A stretch of 64,000 nucleotides of DNA from Lentinus brumalis (GCA_001792895.1 MARA01000013.1:806001-870000); one strand, 5' to 3'. Numbered from the stretch's first letter, positions 22,110 through 35,460 are shown. Program-made: numbers and translations. Notes: generated from the letters alone by a model not told the origin.

Positions 22110-25100
22110 GAGTCGGGAGAGCTGCCCGTGTCTGCAGGGTGGGAGTAACTGTACAAGATGCATCAGGGTGCGATATATAAGCTTTTCGAAGAATATAAGC
22201 CTAAGGACTCGGGGGTCTGCAATATGGAGCAGGCAAGGCGGGACTGTGGACGTGGACGACAACCTCGGGATGCATTTCAGGGCAGGCCGCATCAGCACCG
22301 CCCTGCCACGCAAACGTCAATACAGCACGGATTCTACATACGACGAACACGGGCGATGTCGATAACCTGCTCGCGAAGCCTCTCCGACTCGGAGAGCAGA
22401 CGGGTACTGTCATTCCCGTAGCACTCTCCTCCAGCAAGACCACTGGCGTATATTCCTTGCATGGTTGACCATCTAAGCCTTCTCTTTGAGTGCAGGCCTC
22501 AGTGAGATCGTGGGCCCGCGATTGCGGTGCTTCCCAGTCCCCTCCCATGTCCAAAACAAGCACGTCGGTGCTGTCTGCCCAGCTCTGTTGAACCGGACAT
22601 GGAAATCCGTCTCTAGTCAGCACACCGCACAGACGACTCGGATGCATAAATGCGGACCATACCGGTTAGTTGCTCACCTCCCCTGTAGTCGCCGCATCTG
22701 AGTTGACGATCCGTCGTCTCCATTTCAGGGCCTGCCCAACCTGCCTCTCACCAGCTCGTGGTTCGCCCAATCCTGGGAGAGGTACACGTACGTGTTCCTC
22801 GTCTTGACACTGCGCCGCAGAACAAACCGTACTGACGCGTCCTATCATCGGAGTCCCAGCATCCCGGTTCCGCATTGATACCTGGCACGAGTAAGCTTGC
22901 ACGCCATGCCATTCCAGCGTTACGGTCCCACCTAGACTTCCGTCGTGGGTTGGGCTTCCAGGTTCCGCACGACTTCGATAGCCTGCGGACCTTCCGGAAG
23001 AGATGCGCAGGATAGAGGTATGGGTGGAGGCTGATTTCGTAGAAGTGCGCCGGAATGATATCGCGTCATCGACAGGTGACTTGTACGGCAAGATGCGCAT
23101 TAGCTGACGGCCGAGATCAGCAGTCGCTCGCAGCCCGCATACATAGTAATTGAACATACTTTGCTTACCTCTTGAGGGAGACAGCGGAGCGTGCAGCCAT
23201 CAACGAGAGAGGCGACTGGGAGGGCCACCGTAGCTAACGAGGCAGATATGCAGGCTGTCCTGTCGAGGTATAGACAACTCCGTGCAGTCCAAGTCACCAT
23301 GAACGTCGGTTGTAATTCTCATCAACGTCGAGTTCGCCTCGAGTTTGGGGTGCGTGTGCATGCAGGTCGACGTCAAGGCTATCGTGATGTTTCTCTATAG
23401 AAATAGGTCACCAGGCTCTAGCGAATGACGCGACATCCTGCGTGACTGAGTTAGAATGCGGGGGATGGGTCTGTGAGGATGAACCAACGCACCCGAGCTC
23501 ACTTCATTTGCACGCGAGCCAGCAGCATCGCGGGGTCACGTAGAGACGTGTTCGGAGAGTAGCACCTGTATGTATCAAGCACTGACACAGATGAATATGA
23601 CGGGAACGTTTCAACCCTCTGTCGCGATGTACCTGCAACCGAATCGGACTACCAGCTCGCTCGAGCCCATGCGCGGGCTGGATGTCACTTGCTCCAACGT
23701 GAAAGACTACGTCCGTATCGTCATTGCTGCGCGCAGATGAGGGCGTGCTTGCGCAGTCTTTTCTGATTCTTGAGAAGTATCGCAGCCAGGTCGCGGTATG
23801 AGGACAGAGACTGATGATGCATGTGACGCAATAATTCCTGTCATAATTCCAGATATCAGTCCAGAATGCTAACGGGCAGATACTCCGCTACGTACCTCGC
23901 GGCTTGCTGACCGTTTTCGCCGAGTCAGGCAATGTTGCACTGACGAGATGCAAAGACAAGCTCGTCCTGGGGTGCGGGGTAGGTGATTAATGGCGTGATC
24001 TGTCTGGAAAGACGAATGTGGCTCACTGCGAATGCCACAGGGTCTGGCTTTGGACAACGATCACATCGCTGGAGCTACTTGTCACGGATACGACGGACTT
24101 CACGTATCTGTGCCTAGCGTCTTGTTCACGGGCAGAGGGTCCCCCGGGAGGTGGCGCGAAGCCTCAAAGAGGTAGTGGGGTTCGAAGGAGCGGGTGCATC
24201 GGCGACTGGCCTGATCTGGTCGGGAAAATCGAGAGCATACGTGCCCCAACTGTATGCGCGCATTTGAGTGTGTATGAGACGCGTTGAGTCAACGCTGGCG
24301 AGTCTGTACAGGACTACTCACCTAAACACGTGCGAGAGAAGCTCACAGAGCATGTGCCGTGCAGAGGATTCACGGCATGCATGGGCAGGCCAGCGGACAG
24401 ACGGCGCGAGGAACAGAGAGCCGATAGCAGAAGGGAGAAAAGCGGCAAACGAGGCGCAGGACGAGTCCACCGTGGTTCATTGGAAACAGGAGCTGAGCGG
24501 AGGCAGAGGGCGAAGGGTCGCTGATGCGAAGATGAGGCAGGCGGGTTGAACAGGGCGTAGCAGAGGAACTTCAGGCGAGTCGACGAACTTGAAGTGCAAG
24601 AGTGCGAGGCGTCAGTCGGTCCGAAAGCCCGCGCATGCGTCGGTCGGGCGCCTACCTCCTCTTGCCGCGACCACGACAAGCTCGAGCTGCCCCAGGGCCG
24701 GACAACATCACAACTAATGCCTTTGCGACCACCGAGCTGTCTGCTGGTGGAATGAAACCACACTAGTCACTTCTCGCTGCTCCGCTCATCACTAGCCTGC
24801 CCCCATCTTCAAGCTTCTATGGATGTCAGTACTGTATCTTCAGCCGGTCTTTCTACAGTCTCTCCAGCACTCAACATGGCAGCCAGTCGTCCTCGCTAGC
24901 TGCTGAAGCGATGGGCCGTGATGCGGCATGGAACATCACCCTGCAGTATATTCCTGAAGCATGTCGCTACGAGAGCAGAGCTGGCGCGGCGGGTAGGGAC
25001 ACATGGTGCACACGGGGCGATGGGCCCAGGTGAGTTCTCATACACGATATGCTTGTCCTTCCATTCTGACGAGTCCTGTGCTTCCCATGTGCCCGCCATA

Positions 25101-25160
25101 AAAGACATGATCTTGACACAACGGACTTCCTGAATCCTCGACCTCCCCGCATCAGCAAAC
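22110..25160. repeat. Dispersed repeat A, copy 1
   Basis: Collinear and in the same orientation as 32410-35460. Matching landmarks are AAGAATATAAGCCTAAG (22185 / 32490), GGACTGTGGACGTGGACGAC (22240 / 32527) and CTCCTCCAGCAAGACCACTGG (22427 / 32712). Others are GCGGACCATACCGGTTAGTTG (22650 / 32932), the block around TTTCTGATTCTTGAGA (23760 / 34068), and the ...GGGCCCAGGTGAGTT block (25025 / 35403). Donor-like and acceptor-like signals appear on both strands, but I could not assemble a protein. Its left edge abuts the LINE poly(A). It could be a decayed gene family or an undescribed element. Confidence 0.65.
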
Positions 25161-25749
25161 TTCCGAAACCTCCTCTCGCATATCATGACGTATCCTTGTC
25201 CCCATCCGTCGTGTCTATATCCATATCCCTCGGCCATTGCAGATGTAGTACCACACGCCCTGTCTTCAGGTGTGCTCTCGCCTCTCCCTAGAAGCTCGGT
25301 CTCCCGCACAAGCTATCTGCAAACCCTCTTCCCGCATGTTGCCCGCACCTCTCTATCGGCTCACTTTTCGCGTCGCTCCCCCGCCTCCCGGACCTTGATA
25401 GGTCGCGAAGGTTTCTGGGTATCCATCACGGCGACGTGCAGCACATCCGTTTTACCCCGCACCCTCAGATGCATACTGCTCTGCCATGTGCGACATCCTC
25501 TTCCTGTCCGCCGCAGACCTAGCACTCCTGCATCCTCGTGCTGACATGCCAAAGCTCATGCCGCCTCCTCTCTTCCTCAGCCACCTGAATGTGTCGGATC
25601 GAATTATGACCTTCTCACCCGTGCAGCGTCTGCTGTTCATCGCGCGCCCGCCGCCGGTTGCATTCCGTTTGACGATGTCTCCGAGACCTCTCTCTCGACG
25701 AGCCCACGTCAACGAGCGGCATCCCGACGGTCTTGACTGGCAGCACCCG

Positions 25750-26850
25750 CTCGCCCAATGACCCAGACTACAACTATGTTCCCCGCGATCTCTACCACAG
25801 ATACCTACCATTATGGCTCATCGCTCGCGTCTTGACTCGGGCCGCCCTAGTGGCCTGGCGGAAGCTGTGCTTCGTCGGGGAGTACTAGAAGCTCACTCGC
25901 TCGCAGCGCAAGCGGCCGATGAAGTCGGGTCTCGCCCGTAGTATCATTGAGCACATCGAGCGAAAGACGTCCTGGCGATCGAGCACTGGTACACCCCGCG
26001 AGGCCAGTTCCACACCTGCACCTGCGTTATCAGTCGTCGCTGACATTGGTGTTCTATCCAGGCCCCCTGCAGCACCGTGGATACGCCCTGTTCGGCGCTT
26101 CTGGCGCCGGTAAGAGCTGGCTCAATCACAGCGTCGTAGGCTATCTCTCGACCTCGACGTCCCAATCGTCTCCCTCACACACATGACCCGACGCTCAATT
26201 CTGCCTTCGCCGAGGTCCCGCACAAGTGCGTTGTGCTCGTGCTCATGGAGCATCTCGATGCCGCGTATGGCAAGGGATCAAGCGCGACTTGTCGATCCAG
26301 CAGAGAGCCATGCCGGGGGCGCAGAAAGACAGGGATTTCAGCGACTACATGGCACTGCGCATCGCTCTGAGCGAGCTGCTGAACGCGCTTGAGAGTGTTG
26401 GTGCGCAGGAGGATGGGCGAGTGCAAGCCGCCCCGTCGTCTGAGTATGAACATGGAGTTCAGGCTCACGGGCAAGCTGTTCCGGCCGGAGCAGAAGTAGC
26501 AGCGGACTTGCCAGAAGGACTGCAGCTACGGCTCTTCACCGCGAAGCTCTCAACTTTCCACCCCTTTTATTCTCTCTATCGTCATCGGCACCTCCGTCTC
26601 AACCCTCTGCTTTCTCCTGGCGCAACTATGTCGGCATCGTACGCTCGTCGCGGGACCCAAGGCTCTCGCGCTCGCCCAAGAAGGCGCATGAGCTCGCGGA
26701 TCGCTTTGCTGCACTCGTCCGACGCGTGCATCCTCGATGGCGACACCCCAGGGCTACAGTATGTGAATGTCATGCAAGCCGCATCCGTCAAAACCGGTGG
26801 ACGACGTCGAAGAGCGGGTCGAGTAGAACTTGCCGATGTAGTGTAGCAGC
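25750..26850 (+). pseudogene. BCS1-like AAA-ATPase relic
   Basis: Fragments of a BCS1-type AAA protein appear in order but in different frames. They are HRGYALFGASGAGKSWL (Walker A, about 26079-26125), then DLDVPIVSL, then ATLNSAFAEVPHKCVVLVLMEHLDAA (Walker B region, 26191-26268, different frame). Next is ALSELLNALESVGAQED (sensor region, 26364-26412), then KAHELADRFAALV (about 26680-26720). Last comes QGYSM*...VDDVEERVE with an in-frame stop (26752-26825). Known BCS1-like proteins are mitochondrial inner-membrane ATPases, and Agaricomycetes carry many lineage-specific copies. Frame changes, the stop and the substituted glycines mark this as a pseudogene. The start is not recognisable. Confidence 0.6.
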
Positions 26851-27159
26851 TTCTCTCTTCCCCCGCCCCTCATGCTCGGTGGCACGTCCGCTGACTGTAT
26901 TGAGAAACGGCGCGAGGACTACTTCTGCTTTTGATCTCTCGTCCCGGACTCGCCAGCAGGGTGTCCTCGTTGGGCGACTCATAAGGGGTGGAGGATTGCG
27001 GCGCTGAATGAGGAACATTTATGACGAACTTGCGCACAAGATCAAACATCATTCAGCTCCAGCCTGCGATTCAATCGTCTTCCTTATCTGCCCATGTCTG
27101 CATGTATGTATCTACTCTTGGCCCTCCTGTGTCGCCACGATGGTTACAGATAATGAACT

Positions 27160-27670
27160 TACGATAGTGACGCTGGCGAGCAGTTACGGGGGATCTGAGA
27201 GGATGGGAAGACGCAAGCTAAGACCATCACACACAAGACAAGATGTCCTGCAGGAGCACTGCTGGAACAGTGTTTGTGCGTCAGGAGGGACATCACGACT
27301 TCCAGCCCAGCGGCGTTTGGATAGCGTCCACAGCCAGAGAATCTGTTGTGCCTGACTGGCCAACACAGAGGCACGACAATATGCACGGCAAAGATGCGCG
27401 CGCTGCGGTTCGTGAGTGGGCTGGAGGGGACCGGCAGGCTGAGAATAACGAGGCCCTCGATTAGAGCCGCGGCGTCACCGAGGGTGGAGGAGACGGAGGC
27501 GCGAAGAGCAGCATTTACCTGCGCGATGTCATCGAGGGCCATGCATGAGCCCAAGGCACGCAAGCATGCCGACTGGCCCTGGCTCGGGAGAGGGCATTCG
27601 CGAGTCGGAGAGCTGATGTAGGTCAAGACGCGCTCCCGCGTACCCCGCGAACGGGGCCCACAGAAAAACG
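27160..27670. repeat. Dispersed repeat B, copy 1
   Basis: Matches 31500-31990 in the same orientation. Shared landmarks are CCAGCCAGAGA-type sequence, GAGACGGAGGCGCGAAGAGC (27490 / 31818), GAATAACGAGGCCC / GATAACGAGGCCC, and CAAGCA(T/C)GC. On the minus strand a hydrophobic frame (ALRASVSS.LGDAAAL.EGLVILS) is conserved between copies, which may be the remnant of a membrane-protein gene, but no full model could be built. Confidence 0.55.
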
Positions 27671-27814
27671 CGCAATGCAACGCAGCGTTGCGCAATCTTG
27701 CGCATAGTTTGCGTCGAGAATCTCAAGGTCGAGTGAAGTGGAGGTTGTACCAATGCGAGTGCAGTATATGAGCCTCGGAGAGGTCTGCACAGCAAGACAG
27801 AGAATTCAGTAATT

Positions 27815-27915
27815 CCGTTGCATGGCACATCACTCTCACTGAGCTGCTGAACGCACGCCACAGTGTTTGCACGCAGGAGGGCCGTATACAGATCACCATG
27901 ATGAACCCTACAGGC
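27815..27915 (+). pseudogene. Second BCS1-like fragment
   Basis: The plus strand reads ITLTELLNARHSVCTQEGRIQITMMN, matching the BCS1 pattern 'LLNALDGV.AQEGRI...TTNH' that also appears in the relic at 26364. Nothing of the Walker A part is seen next to it, so it is an isolated remnant. Confidence 0.45.
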
Positions 27916-27919
27916 CGTG

Positions 27920-28512
27920 CTATAGTACCACCGTGATCTGATAGATACCGCTGTGTGATCCTCGGAACTGGACCCATTCACAAGTAGTCCGAGGTGCTGT
28001 GGCGTACCCAACCAGGATGGTTTAGTAGTGGACACTCGCAGTGCTCTTATACGTGGACGCTCGCCCACCACAGGACACCTTGCCATCGCCACTGCCTTGG
28101 ACTTGCAAAGTCATTCCTTGTCGAGATGCCCATGCATTATAGACATTGAGCAATCAGTCAAAATATGAGTAGAGTCTGCTGGGTCCAGGATTTGTTGACA
28201 TCTCGAAGAATCCAGTGGGGTCAGACAAAAGCTTGATCAGTGAAAGGAAAACCCTTCCTTTGAGAATCAAAGAGAAGGGATTTTTTGGAGTGGCACAGAT
28301 ACACAAGTGTCCATCTGAAGCCTAATTTAAGAGTGTAGTTGAACAACACTATCATAGATACATGAGGACCCTCAAAGAGCTTTGCACTTGGCAGAGCTGT
28401 ATAAATACCCAAGAAATACAGCATCGGAAATGAAAGAAGGATAGGAACTATGGACTGAACTGCTGATACCCATCTGTGGAAATCCCAGACTGACATCCAC
28501 TGTGGTGAGATA
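27920..28512. other. No gene seen
   Basis: No frame with convincing composition. The sequence becomes AT-richer toward the downstream end of the DUF6533 gene. Confidence 0.4.
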
Positions 28513-30269
28513 CTACGCGGCGGAAGATGACGATGCAATGGCCTCAGGCACCTCTGCCAGGACCTCCCCCTCCTCACCCAGGGCCTCTGAAGTTGAGCGG
28601 TCTTGCAACTCAATACCATTGTCATTATCAGACTGCGCTGAGCGACTGGAATTGATGAAGCCTCCAAGGGATGAGATGAAGCTCGGTGTACTGTCCCATG
28701 GGTTCCTCGAGGAATGCAATGGATCGTCGGCATCGAGCTTTACGACTGTGTGGTTTGCTTCTTGAAGTTCGAGGAGGAAGCGTGAGATGAGGATTGCTGT
28801 GATTCTGCAAAGGAATTTTGTGTGAGTGAATGCATGCAGGATACTATGGTTAGCAGTGTGATGTGGACACGTACGGGGCAGTGAATGTAGGAATCAGACT
28901 GAGACCACTGTCACTGCCATCTACTGCCACCTATGGAAGTATCTATCAATCCTGACACACAGATAGAAGATGCAAGACAGATCAATGCTTACTGCCGTGG
29001 CAGAAAAGACAAGGTGAAGTACATTCATAATGAAAAGGATGCTAATGCCCACGTTTAACTCGGTGAGTTTTTCAGATACTTTGGGAACCTTTGGCACAGG
29101 ACTTACATGAAATATATGGTTCCTGTGCATGAAGTCAGGCATCAGTAATCCAAAGGAATTTGCTTGGAGAGACATACCACCATGGAAGAGGATGTCTGAC
29201 AGTATAAGCCTCTTGGACTTGTGGATGTCTGTCAGTGTGGCAGAACCTCTCAGTGTTGTCCAGGTGATGTAGATGAGTATAATGTCAGCAGTGATAAGGG
29301 GGACTCGGGAGATGATTGTGACTGTGTGGTTCTGTGAATCAGTGTGCACCATTGCATATAATTGTTAGCCAACCTACGCCTTGTACAGAGTCAGTACCAA
29401 TGGATGTGATGAGACTGAACAAGCCAAACCTAAGTAAGAGTGCAGCAGTTGTGTTGTCTGTATAGATGCATCCAAACGGCGGGAAGTTCTCTCCAGATAC
29501 CTGATAGCCATATGGAACCTGCATCATGGCCCATCAATATTTTGTGGCAGTCCATATGAGTCCAAGAACATCAATCTACTCACCAGATTCGCACCCACTG
29601 GTGCTAGAGACAAAGCAGCAACAACTATTCCCAGGGGCTTGCTCCTGCTCAACACATATGCACGGAGGGCTGAGAATGCTGATTGCATGTGTCAGGGAAC
29701 ATGACTCAATGGCTGTAAGTATGCCTTACCTGCTCCGGGGATGAATTGCAGTATTGTCATTGCCTGCATGGCTATGGCAAACAAGGAACAGCTGCAGACA
29801 TCAACAATCATGTTTTAATCATCTGAACTCTGCAAGGCTTTGCACAAACCTCTGATTCTGGTCAGATTTGCCATGACTCCGACTGAGACTGCTTACCTTA
29901 TCAGAAGGGAAAGATGCAAACTCGACCAACACCATGACATAGACCATCATGGTAATCCACTTGTTTGCGAAGAACAAGAGTGCTGCTCCGTTGATGCGCT
30001 TTGTAGTCCAGAAGTAGGCTACCTCTTGATCAAATGTGAGGAAGGTGTCATAGACGAAGAGAACTGCAGCAAGAGAAAGCATCAGGCTGACATCAACAAG
30101 TCTGAAATGGAGTGAATGCACCTGAGGCTGCAACATTGCAGTAGCCGCTTGTATAGCTTTTGGATGGAGTCAGTAAGTGTTATTCATGATGAGAGACCTT
30201 CAGATATGAAACATACAAGATGTCAAATAGGGCCACAGTCGCAGCAGCAGCATCAGCGTCAGAAGACAT
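28513..30269 (-). CDS. DUF6533-type multi-pass membrane protein
   Basis: Minus-strand gene from ATG 30269 to the stop at 28513, in about 8-9 exons. After a short Ala-rich start, splices lead to the DUF6533 signature LFVYDTFLTFDQEVAYFW...INGAALLFFANKW (about 30055-29975). A first GTAAGC intron follows. Hydrophobic segments come next: LFAIAMQAMTILQFIPGA, SALRAYVL, VVAALSLAPVGANL, AALLLRFGLFSLITS, VPLITADIILIYITW and LFIMNVLHLVFSA. This suggests about seven membrane spans. The C-terminal tail is polar and acidic (IELQDRSTSEALGEEGEVLAE). Most junctions are clean GT...AG with kept phase; the exon near 29100-29150 is uncertain. Function of the family is unknown. Unlike its surroundings it is AT-richer and appears intact. 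Confidence 0.7.
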
Positions 30270-31495
30270 GGTGAGGTTGAAAGAGGACCCTCAAGTCACT
30301 GAGGGTTGAGGAATATTGCGGCTACAGTAATGGCTTAACCAGGTCTTATGTTGCGCATGACTGTATGGTCAACATCTAGGACACTGGTCGTTGGGTGGTC
30401 ATCAAGGTATGCACAGTGCAGCTGGCAACCACCATGTTTGATGATCTCCTAACCACACCATGCGGTACAGAATCTGTGTGATTCCGAGGCAGTGGCACAC
30501 CGCAGTTGGGTGGACAGGGCATTGCGCAGCTGAATGGCTGTCCGGCCAATTGAATAGTGTCGCTGGATCAACCTGAAGGCGATTTGGATGATAAGCCATG
30601 ATCATTGATGATTGAACAGAGGATGGACACAGATACCAGCAGGAACTTTGCACCTGTGCGGAACACGGTGGCATAATGGCACGGCTGGCCGTAGAGAAGA
30701 CTTGAAGCACAAGTGAATGAGGTTTGTGGAGATGGGTATGTCAACGAGGCCATCCGGCATCCTGAACCTAAGATCGTCGCAACTGCAACTAGATGTATAG
30801 AAGAGCAAGCTATGGATCCTGTACAACCGTCAGTGCAACTGAATGACATGCGCGTGTGTGCATCATGAGAAACAATCCAACAGGCCGCCGAGATCATCAT
30901 AAAGATGAGGTGAGTTACATCTTCCCTGCCTCGCGTCGCCTCGGACGACTGCTGACCGCGTGTTCAGAACACTCGCAACACAGAATATCAGCGCTGGAGA
31001 TGGCGAACCAGTGGACGCATGTTCGGAGGCATGCTGCACCAGTTGTTGAGCTGGGCTGGAGGAACAGCAAGCGCGGCAGGGAAACAGTCGAGAGGAGCCC
31101 GACAAGGCGGAATCAATCCTGGAACATCAAACAAAATCACACCGCCGTATGTGCTGCGCGAAAGCATCTAAAAATGACACACAAAGTGGAACGGAACAAG
31201 AGCAGTCGGCGGGATTGAGGGATATGGGTAATGTATTACGATAGAACTAAACTGCATGGGCGCATAACAAGAGAGATCTGGAGTGTAGGTAGCGGATGAA
31301 AATGAGGCATAGTATGTACTGATGCAGACACCTTGTTATCCCGAAGCAACAACAACGAGGGCCGCGCGGCGAGCCAAATGAGATGAGACATACAGGCGTT
31401 GAGACGTATGTAACCGGTGGGGGGTTGTCGATGAGGACTGGGTAACGACGGAGTGCACTTCACGATTGACCAACAAAAATGACGCTGACGAGCAG
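30270..31495. other. No complete gene recognised
   Basis: Short frames on the minus strand (30568-30900 and 30863-31105) are hydrophobic and Ser/Cys-rich, with donor-like GGTGAG near 30908, so decayed exons are possible. No family could be named. Confidence 0.35.
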
Positions 31496-31995
31496 ATACG
31501 GGGGATGTTAGCAGACCGAAAGAGCCATCTAGGGACGCATTACCCACAAGACGTCAGGAGGACTGCGGGCATACTTAGCGTTCGTGCATGAGGCGGCAAG
31601 TAGCAACTGCCAGCACAGCGGCGTCCGAGCTAGTAGGGACCCAGCCAGAGAGCGTGTCGCGCCTGTCCGACACGGTATGCGGGATTGACGGCGGGCATGA
31701 GAATGTGCGCGACGGAGATGCGCGCGGTGCCGTTCGTAAGAGGGCTGGATAGGACGGGCGGGGCTGAGGATAACGAGGCCCACGGATAGAGCCGCGGTGT
31801 CGCCGAGGGCGGAGGAGACGGAGGCGCGAAGAGCGAAGAGCGGCGCCGCCTGCGCAGACGTTGTGGAGGAACGCGCGTAAGCGGAAGGCACGCAAGCACG
31901 CGAATGTGACACTGGTACGGGCTCGAGGGTGTGCGCAATTCCTCCTGGGGGAGGTCGAGGTGTCGAGGCACACTCCCGTGTACCCGGGCGAACGT
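31496..31995. repeat. Dispersed repeat B, copy 2
   Basis: Second copy of the 27160-27670 repeat in the same orientation, about 4.3 kb away. Together the B copies flank the DUF6533 gene. Confidence 0.55.
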
Positions 31996-32409
31996 CGGCT
32001 GCTGGCCGCATTCAGCGCGAGCTCCCTCCATCCTGCCCGTGAGCGACATGTCGATGACTGTTCCCCACCCATGATGCGCAAGTGGAGGCCCGGCGCGATT
32101 CTCCTGTCCATGAACCCGCCCAGTACTCCCAGTATATCGATACGCATGTCACTTACCTTGCGAATGTCCCTCTCCCGCGTAAGCTGGGCTCCCTTCCGTT
32201 CTCCGTCATCTTCTGCCAGTGACGTTCATGAGAGAGCCGCGCTGGAGCTGCCTCCAGTATTGAGTACTTGAGTGATCGCCCGGGTTTTGCACGCGGTCCG
32301 TCGCCGACAATGTCGTAGTTCTCGAGGAGCTCGAGCGAGTCCAGATCGAGGATGTCCCAGTACATCCATCTTTAGACTTTGTGTGAGGGGTGTCGGGCTC
32401 GGGCTCGAC

Positions 32410-35400
32410 GCACGCGGCGGGAGAAAGAGGCGGAAGAGCCGCCCGGGCCTGCATACAAGACGCATCAAGGTGCCATAGACAGCTTTGAAAGAATATAAGC
32501 CTAAGACGAAGTAATATGCAGCAGCAGAGGCAGGACTGTGGACGTGGACGACGACCTCGGGACGTAGTTCAGGGCAGGCCGATCCCATGCAAACGTCAAT
32601 ACCGCACGGCTTCTAAGTACCACAGACACGGAGCGGCGGCGTGACGGACGATGTCGATAACATAAGGCTCTCCGACTCGGAGAGCGGACGGGTACTGTCA
32701 TTCTACCACTCTCCTCCAGCAAGACCACTGGCGTATATTCACTGCATGCCGCCCATCTTTCCGCCTTCTCTTCGAGTGCAGGCCTCAGCGAGGTCGTCGG
32801 TCCGCGGTCGCAGCGCTTCCCCGTACCCTTCCGTGTCCAGCACAAGCACGTCGGTGCTATCTGCCCAGCTCTGTCGAACCGGACTTAGAAATCCATCTCT
32901 AGTCAGCACACCACACAGACGACGGAGAAATGCGGACCATACCGGTTAGTTGCTCACCTCCCCTGTAGTCGCCGCTCCCCAGTTGACGATCCGTCCTCTC
33001 CAATGCAGGGCCTGCCCAACCCGCCTCTCACCCGCTCGTGGTGCGCACAAGCCTGGGAGAGGTGCGAGTATGTCTTCCTCGTCTTAACACTGCGCCGCAC
33101 GACAGACCGCACTGACGCGTCCTATCATCGTCCCAGCATCCCAGATCCGCTTTGTTACCTGGCGCGAGTGAGACGCCATGCCATTGCGGTGTTACGGTTC
33201 CACCTAGGCTATCCGTCCAGTGGGTTGCGCTTCCAGGTTCCGCGCGACCTCAATAGCCTACGAACCTTCCGGACGAGACGCGCAGGATAGAGGCATGGAT
33301 GGAGGCCGATTTCGCCAAAGTGCGCCGGAATGATGTCGTGTCGTCTCGTACGGCAGACTACCCTTGAGCAGACGGCCGCGATGAGCACTCGCTCGCAGCC
33401 CGCATACATGAACGGGCGATGCTTACCGCTTGATGGGGAAGGTGCGCTTTGGGCTAGATGTGCAGTCACCAACGAGAGAGACGATCGCGAAGGCCCCCCT
33501 AGCTAGCGAGGTATAAATGCGGACTGTCCTATTCGAGGCATAGACTGATCCGCCCAAGTCCCTGTCGCCTTAAACGTGGTTCATAAACCTGGTAAACGTC
33601 AAGCCCACCGAGACTCCGGGATGCGTTTCCATGGCCGTCGATGGCAGGACTGTCGTGACGGTTCTCTACAGGGATACGTCCCCAGCCTGTAGCGATGACA
33701 TGATGTACTGTGAGACTAAGTTCGAATGCGGGAGCTTGCACATGAGTATGAACGATCGCTCCGTACTCACCTTGCTTGCCAGCAGCGTCGTGAAGTCGCG
33801 CGAAAGAGTTCCCGACGACTAACACCTATATGCACCCAAGTACGTAGACAGATGAATATACCGGGGACTTTGCAACTGCTGCACTTGACGTACCTGCCGC
33901 AATTGCCTGCAAGCGAACTGGACTACCAGCTCGCTCGAGCCCGTGCTCGAGCCGGACGCAACGAGCATTGAGAACGCTTACTCCAGTTGAACGCCAAGGT
34001 CGCGTAGTCGTGCTGGTAGTCATATCGCTGCACAGATATGCGGGCGTGCTTGCGCGGCGCGCCGTCATTTCTGATTCTTGAGACATATTGCAGCCAGCCC
34101 GCGGTGTGAGGGCAGAGGCTGATGCTGCATGTGACGCAGTTTCTGTGATAATTCCAGACATCATTACAGAGCAATAACGGTGGGACACACCACTTGCCTG
34201 ACCGGTTTCTTCGGGTCTGGACGTTGTTGCACTGACACACCGCGGACGCAAACTCGTCCTGGGTGCGCGACAGGTAATTAATGCCACACGCTGTCTGGGT
34301 AGACGAATCAGGCTCACCGAGAATGCCACGGGGGTCTGGAGGGGTCTGGCTTGAGAGAAGGATGTCGTCTTGGACAACGATCGCGTCACTGGAGCTACAT
34401 GTCGCGCATACGACGATCTCCGCGCGTGTCTGGCCCTCGTGGGGGGCTCAGGGACGAAGGAGCGGGGCAGGTCCTCGGGGACTCAACCGGCCTGGTCTGG
34501 CACATCGCGGGTAGTCAGTACGCAGAAGAAAGAAGAGTGAACTACTCACCACGGTGTGACACAAACCAGGAAACGACAGCGCAAGTACGCCGACTGCATG
34601 CGCACATGTGCGTGTGTGTGAGAACGTCAAGTCGAAGCTGACGGGTCTGTTGAGAGCTACTCACCTGAGCACTGCGGGCAGGAGGAGCACACAGCATGGT
34701 CCGTGCGAAGGGTTCACTCCATGGGCAGGACAGCGGACAGACCGCGCGAGCAACAGAGAGTCGGCACTACAAGGAAGAAGACTCGCGGATACGACGCGCA
34801 GGACGAGTCCACCGTGGTTCACTGGAAGGACGCGGCGTGGAGTTGAGCCGAGGCGGAGGGCGACCTCGAGTCGTTGACGCAAAGACAAGGCATCAACGCG
34901 ACAAGCAGCGGGTTCGACACGACTAGTTGCACTTGGAAAGGGAGGAGCAGTCGAGTGAGAGCTGCGCGTCCATCGGTCCGAAAGCCCGCGCATGCCTCTG
35001 CCCGGCGCCTACGCATCTCCTGCAGCGACCGCGATCAGAGACGAGCTCAAGTGAAGCGGCCCCAGTGTATGACCGCCATGGCTACAGGACAAGACCACGA
35101 CCAAGGCCTGGGCGACCATACGAGCTCTCTGCTGAGACTCTTGCACACGGGGATCGAAACTAGACTTCTCGCTCCTCCGCTTTCTGCCCTCCTCGGGCTT
35201 CTATCCGTCTTGCCGTGGGCCCTGGCTACCAGTACAGTTTCTTCAAATGTTCTTCATCTCCGACAGCCTGCGGAAACGATGGACCGCATGAGGCGGCACG
35301 GAATTCCACCAGGCCGCTCTCAAGGTGTATTTTGCTGAAGCATGTCCCTACGAGAGCAAAGCTGTCGCGGCGGACAGGAACGAATGGTGCACGCGGTACG

Positions 35401-35460
35401 ACGGGCCCAGGTGAGTTTCTTTTACACGAGTTCTGTTCTTTCCAGGACCCGCCATACCGA
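32410..35460. repeat. Dispersed repeat A, copy 2
   Basis: Collinear with 22110-25160. Divergence is moderate with scattered indels. Orders A-B and B'-A' in the same strand mean this is not a simple tandem duplication. Confidence 0.65.

Noticed and set aside
22110..22130. LINE target duplication GAGTCGGGAGAGCTG
   Set aside because: The similar string near 27608 (GAGTCGGAGAGCTG) lies downstream, not upstream of the LINE, and no copy was found before 11027.
25947..26186. Intact P-loop NTPase gene
   Set aside because: The Walker A segment is real, but the surrounding BCS1-like motifs fall in other frames with stops, so it is a relic.
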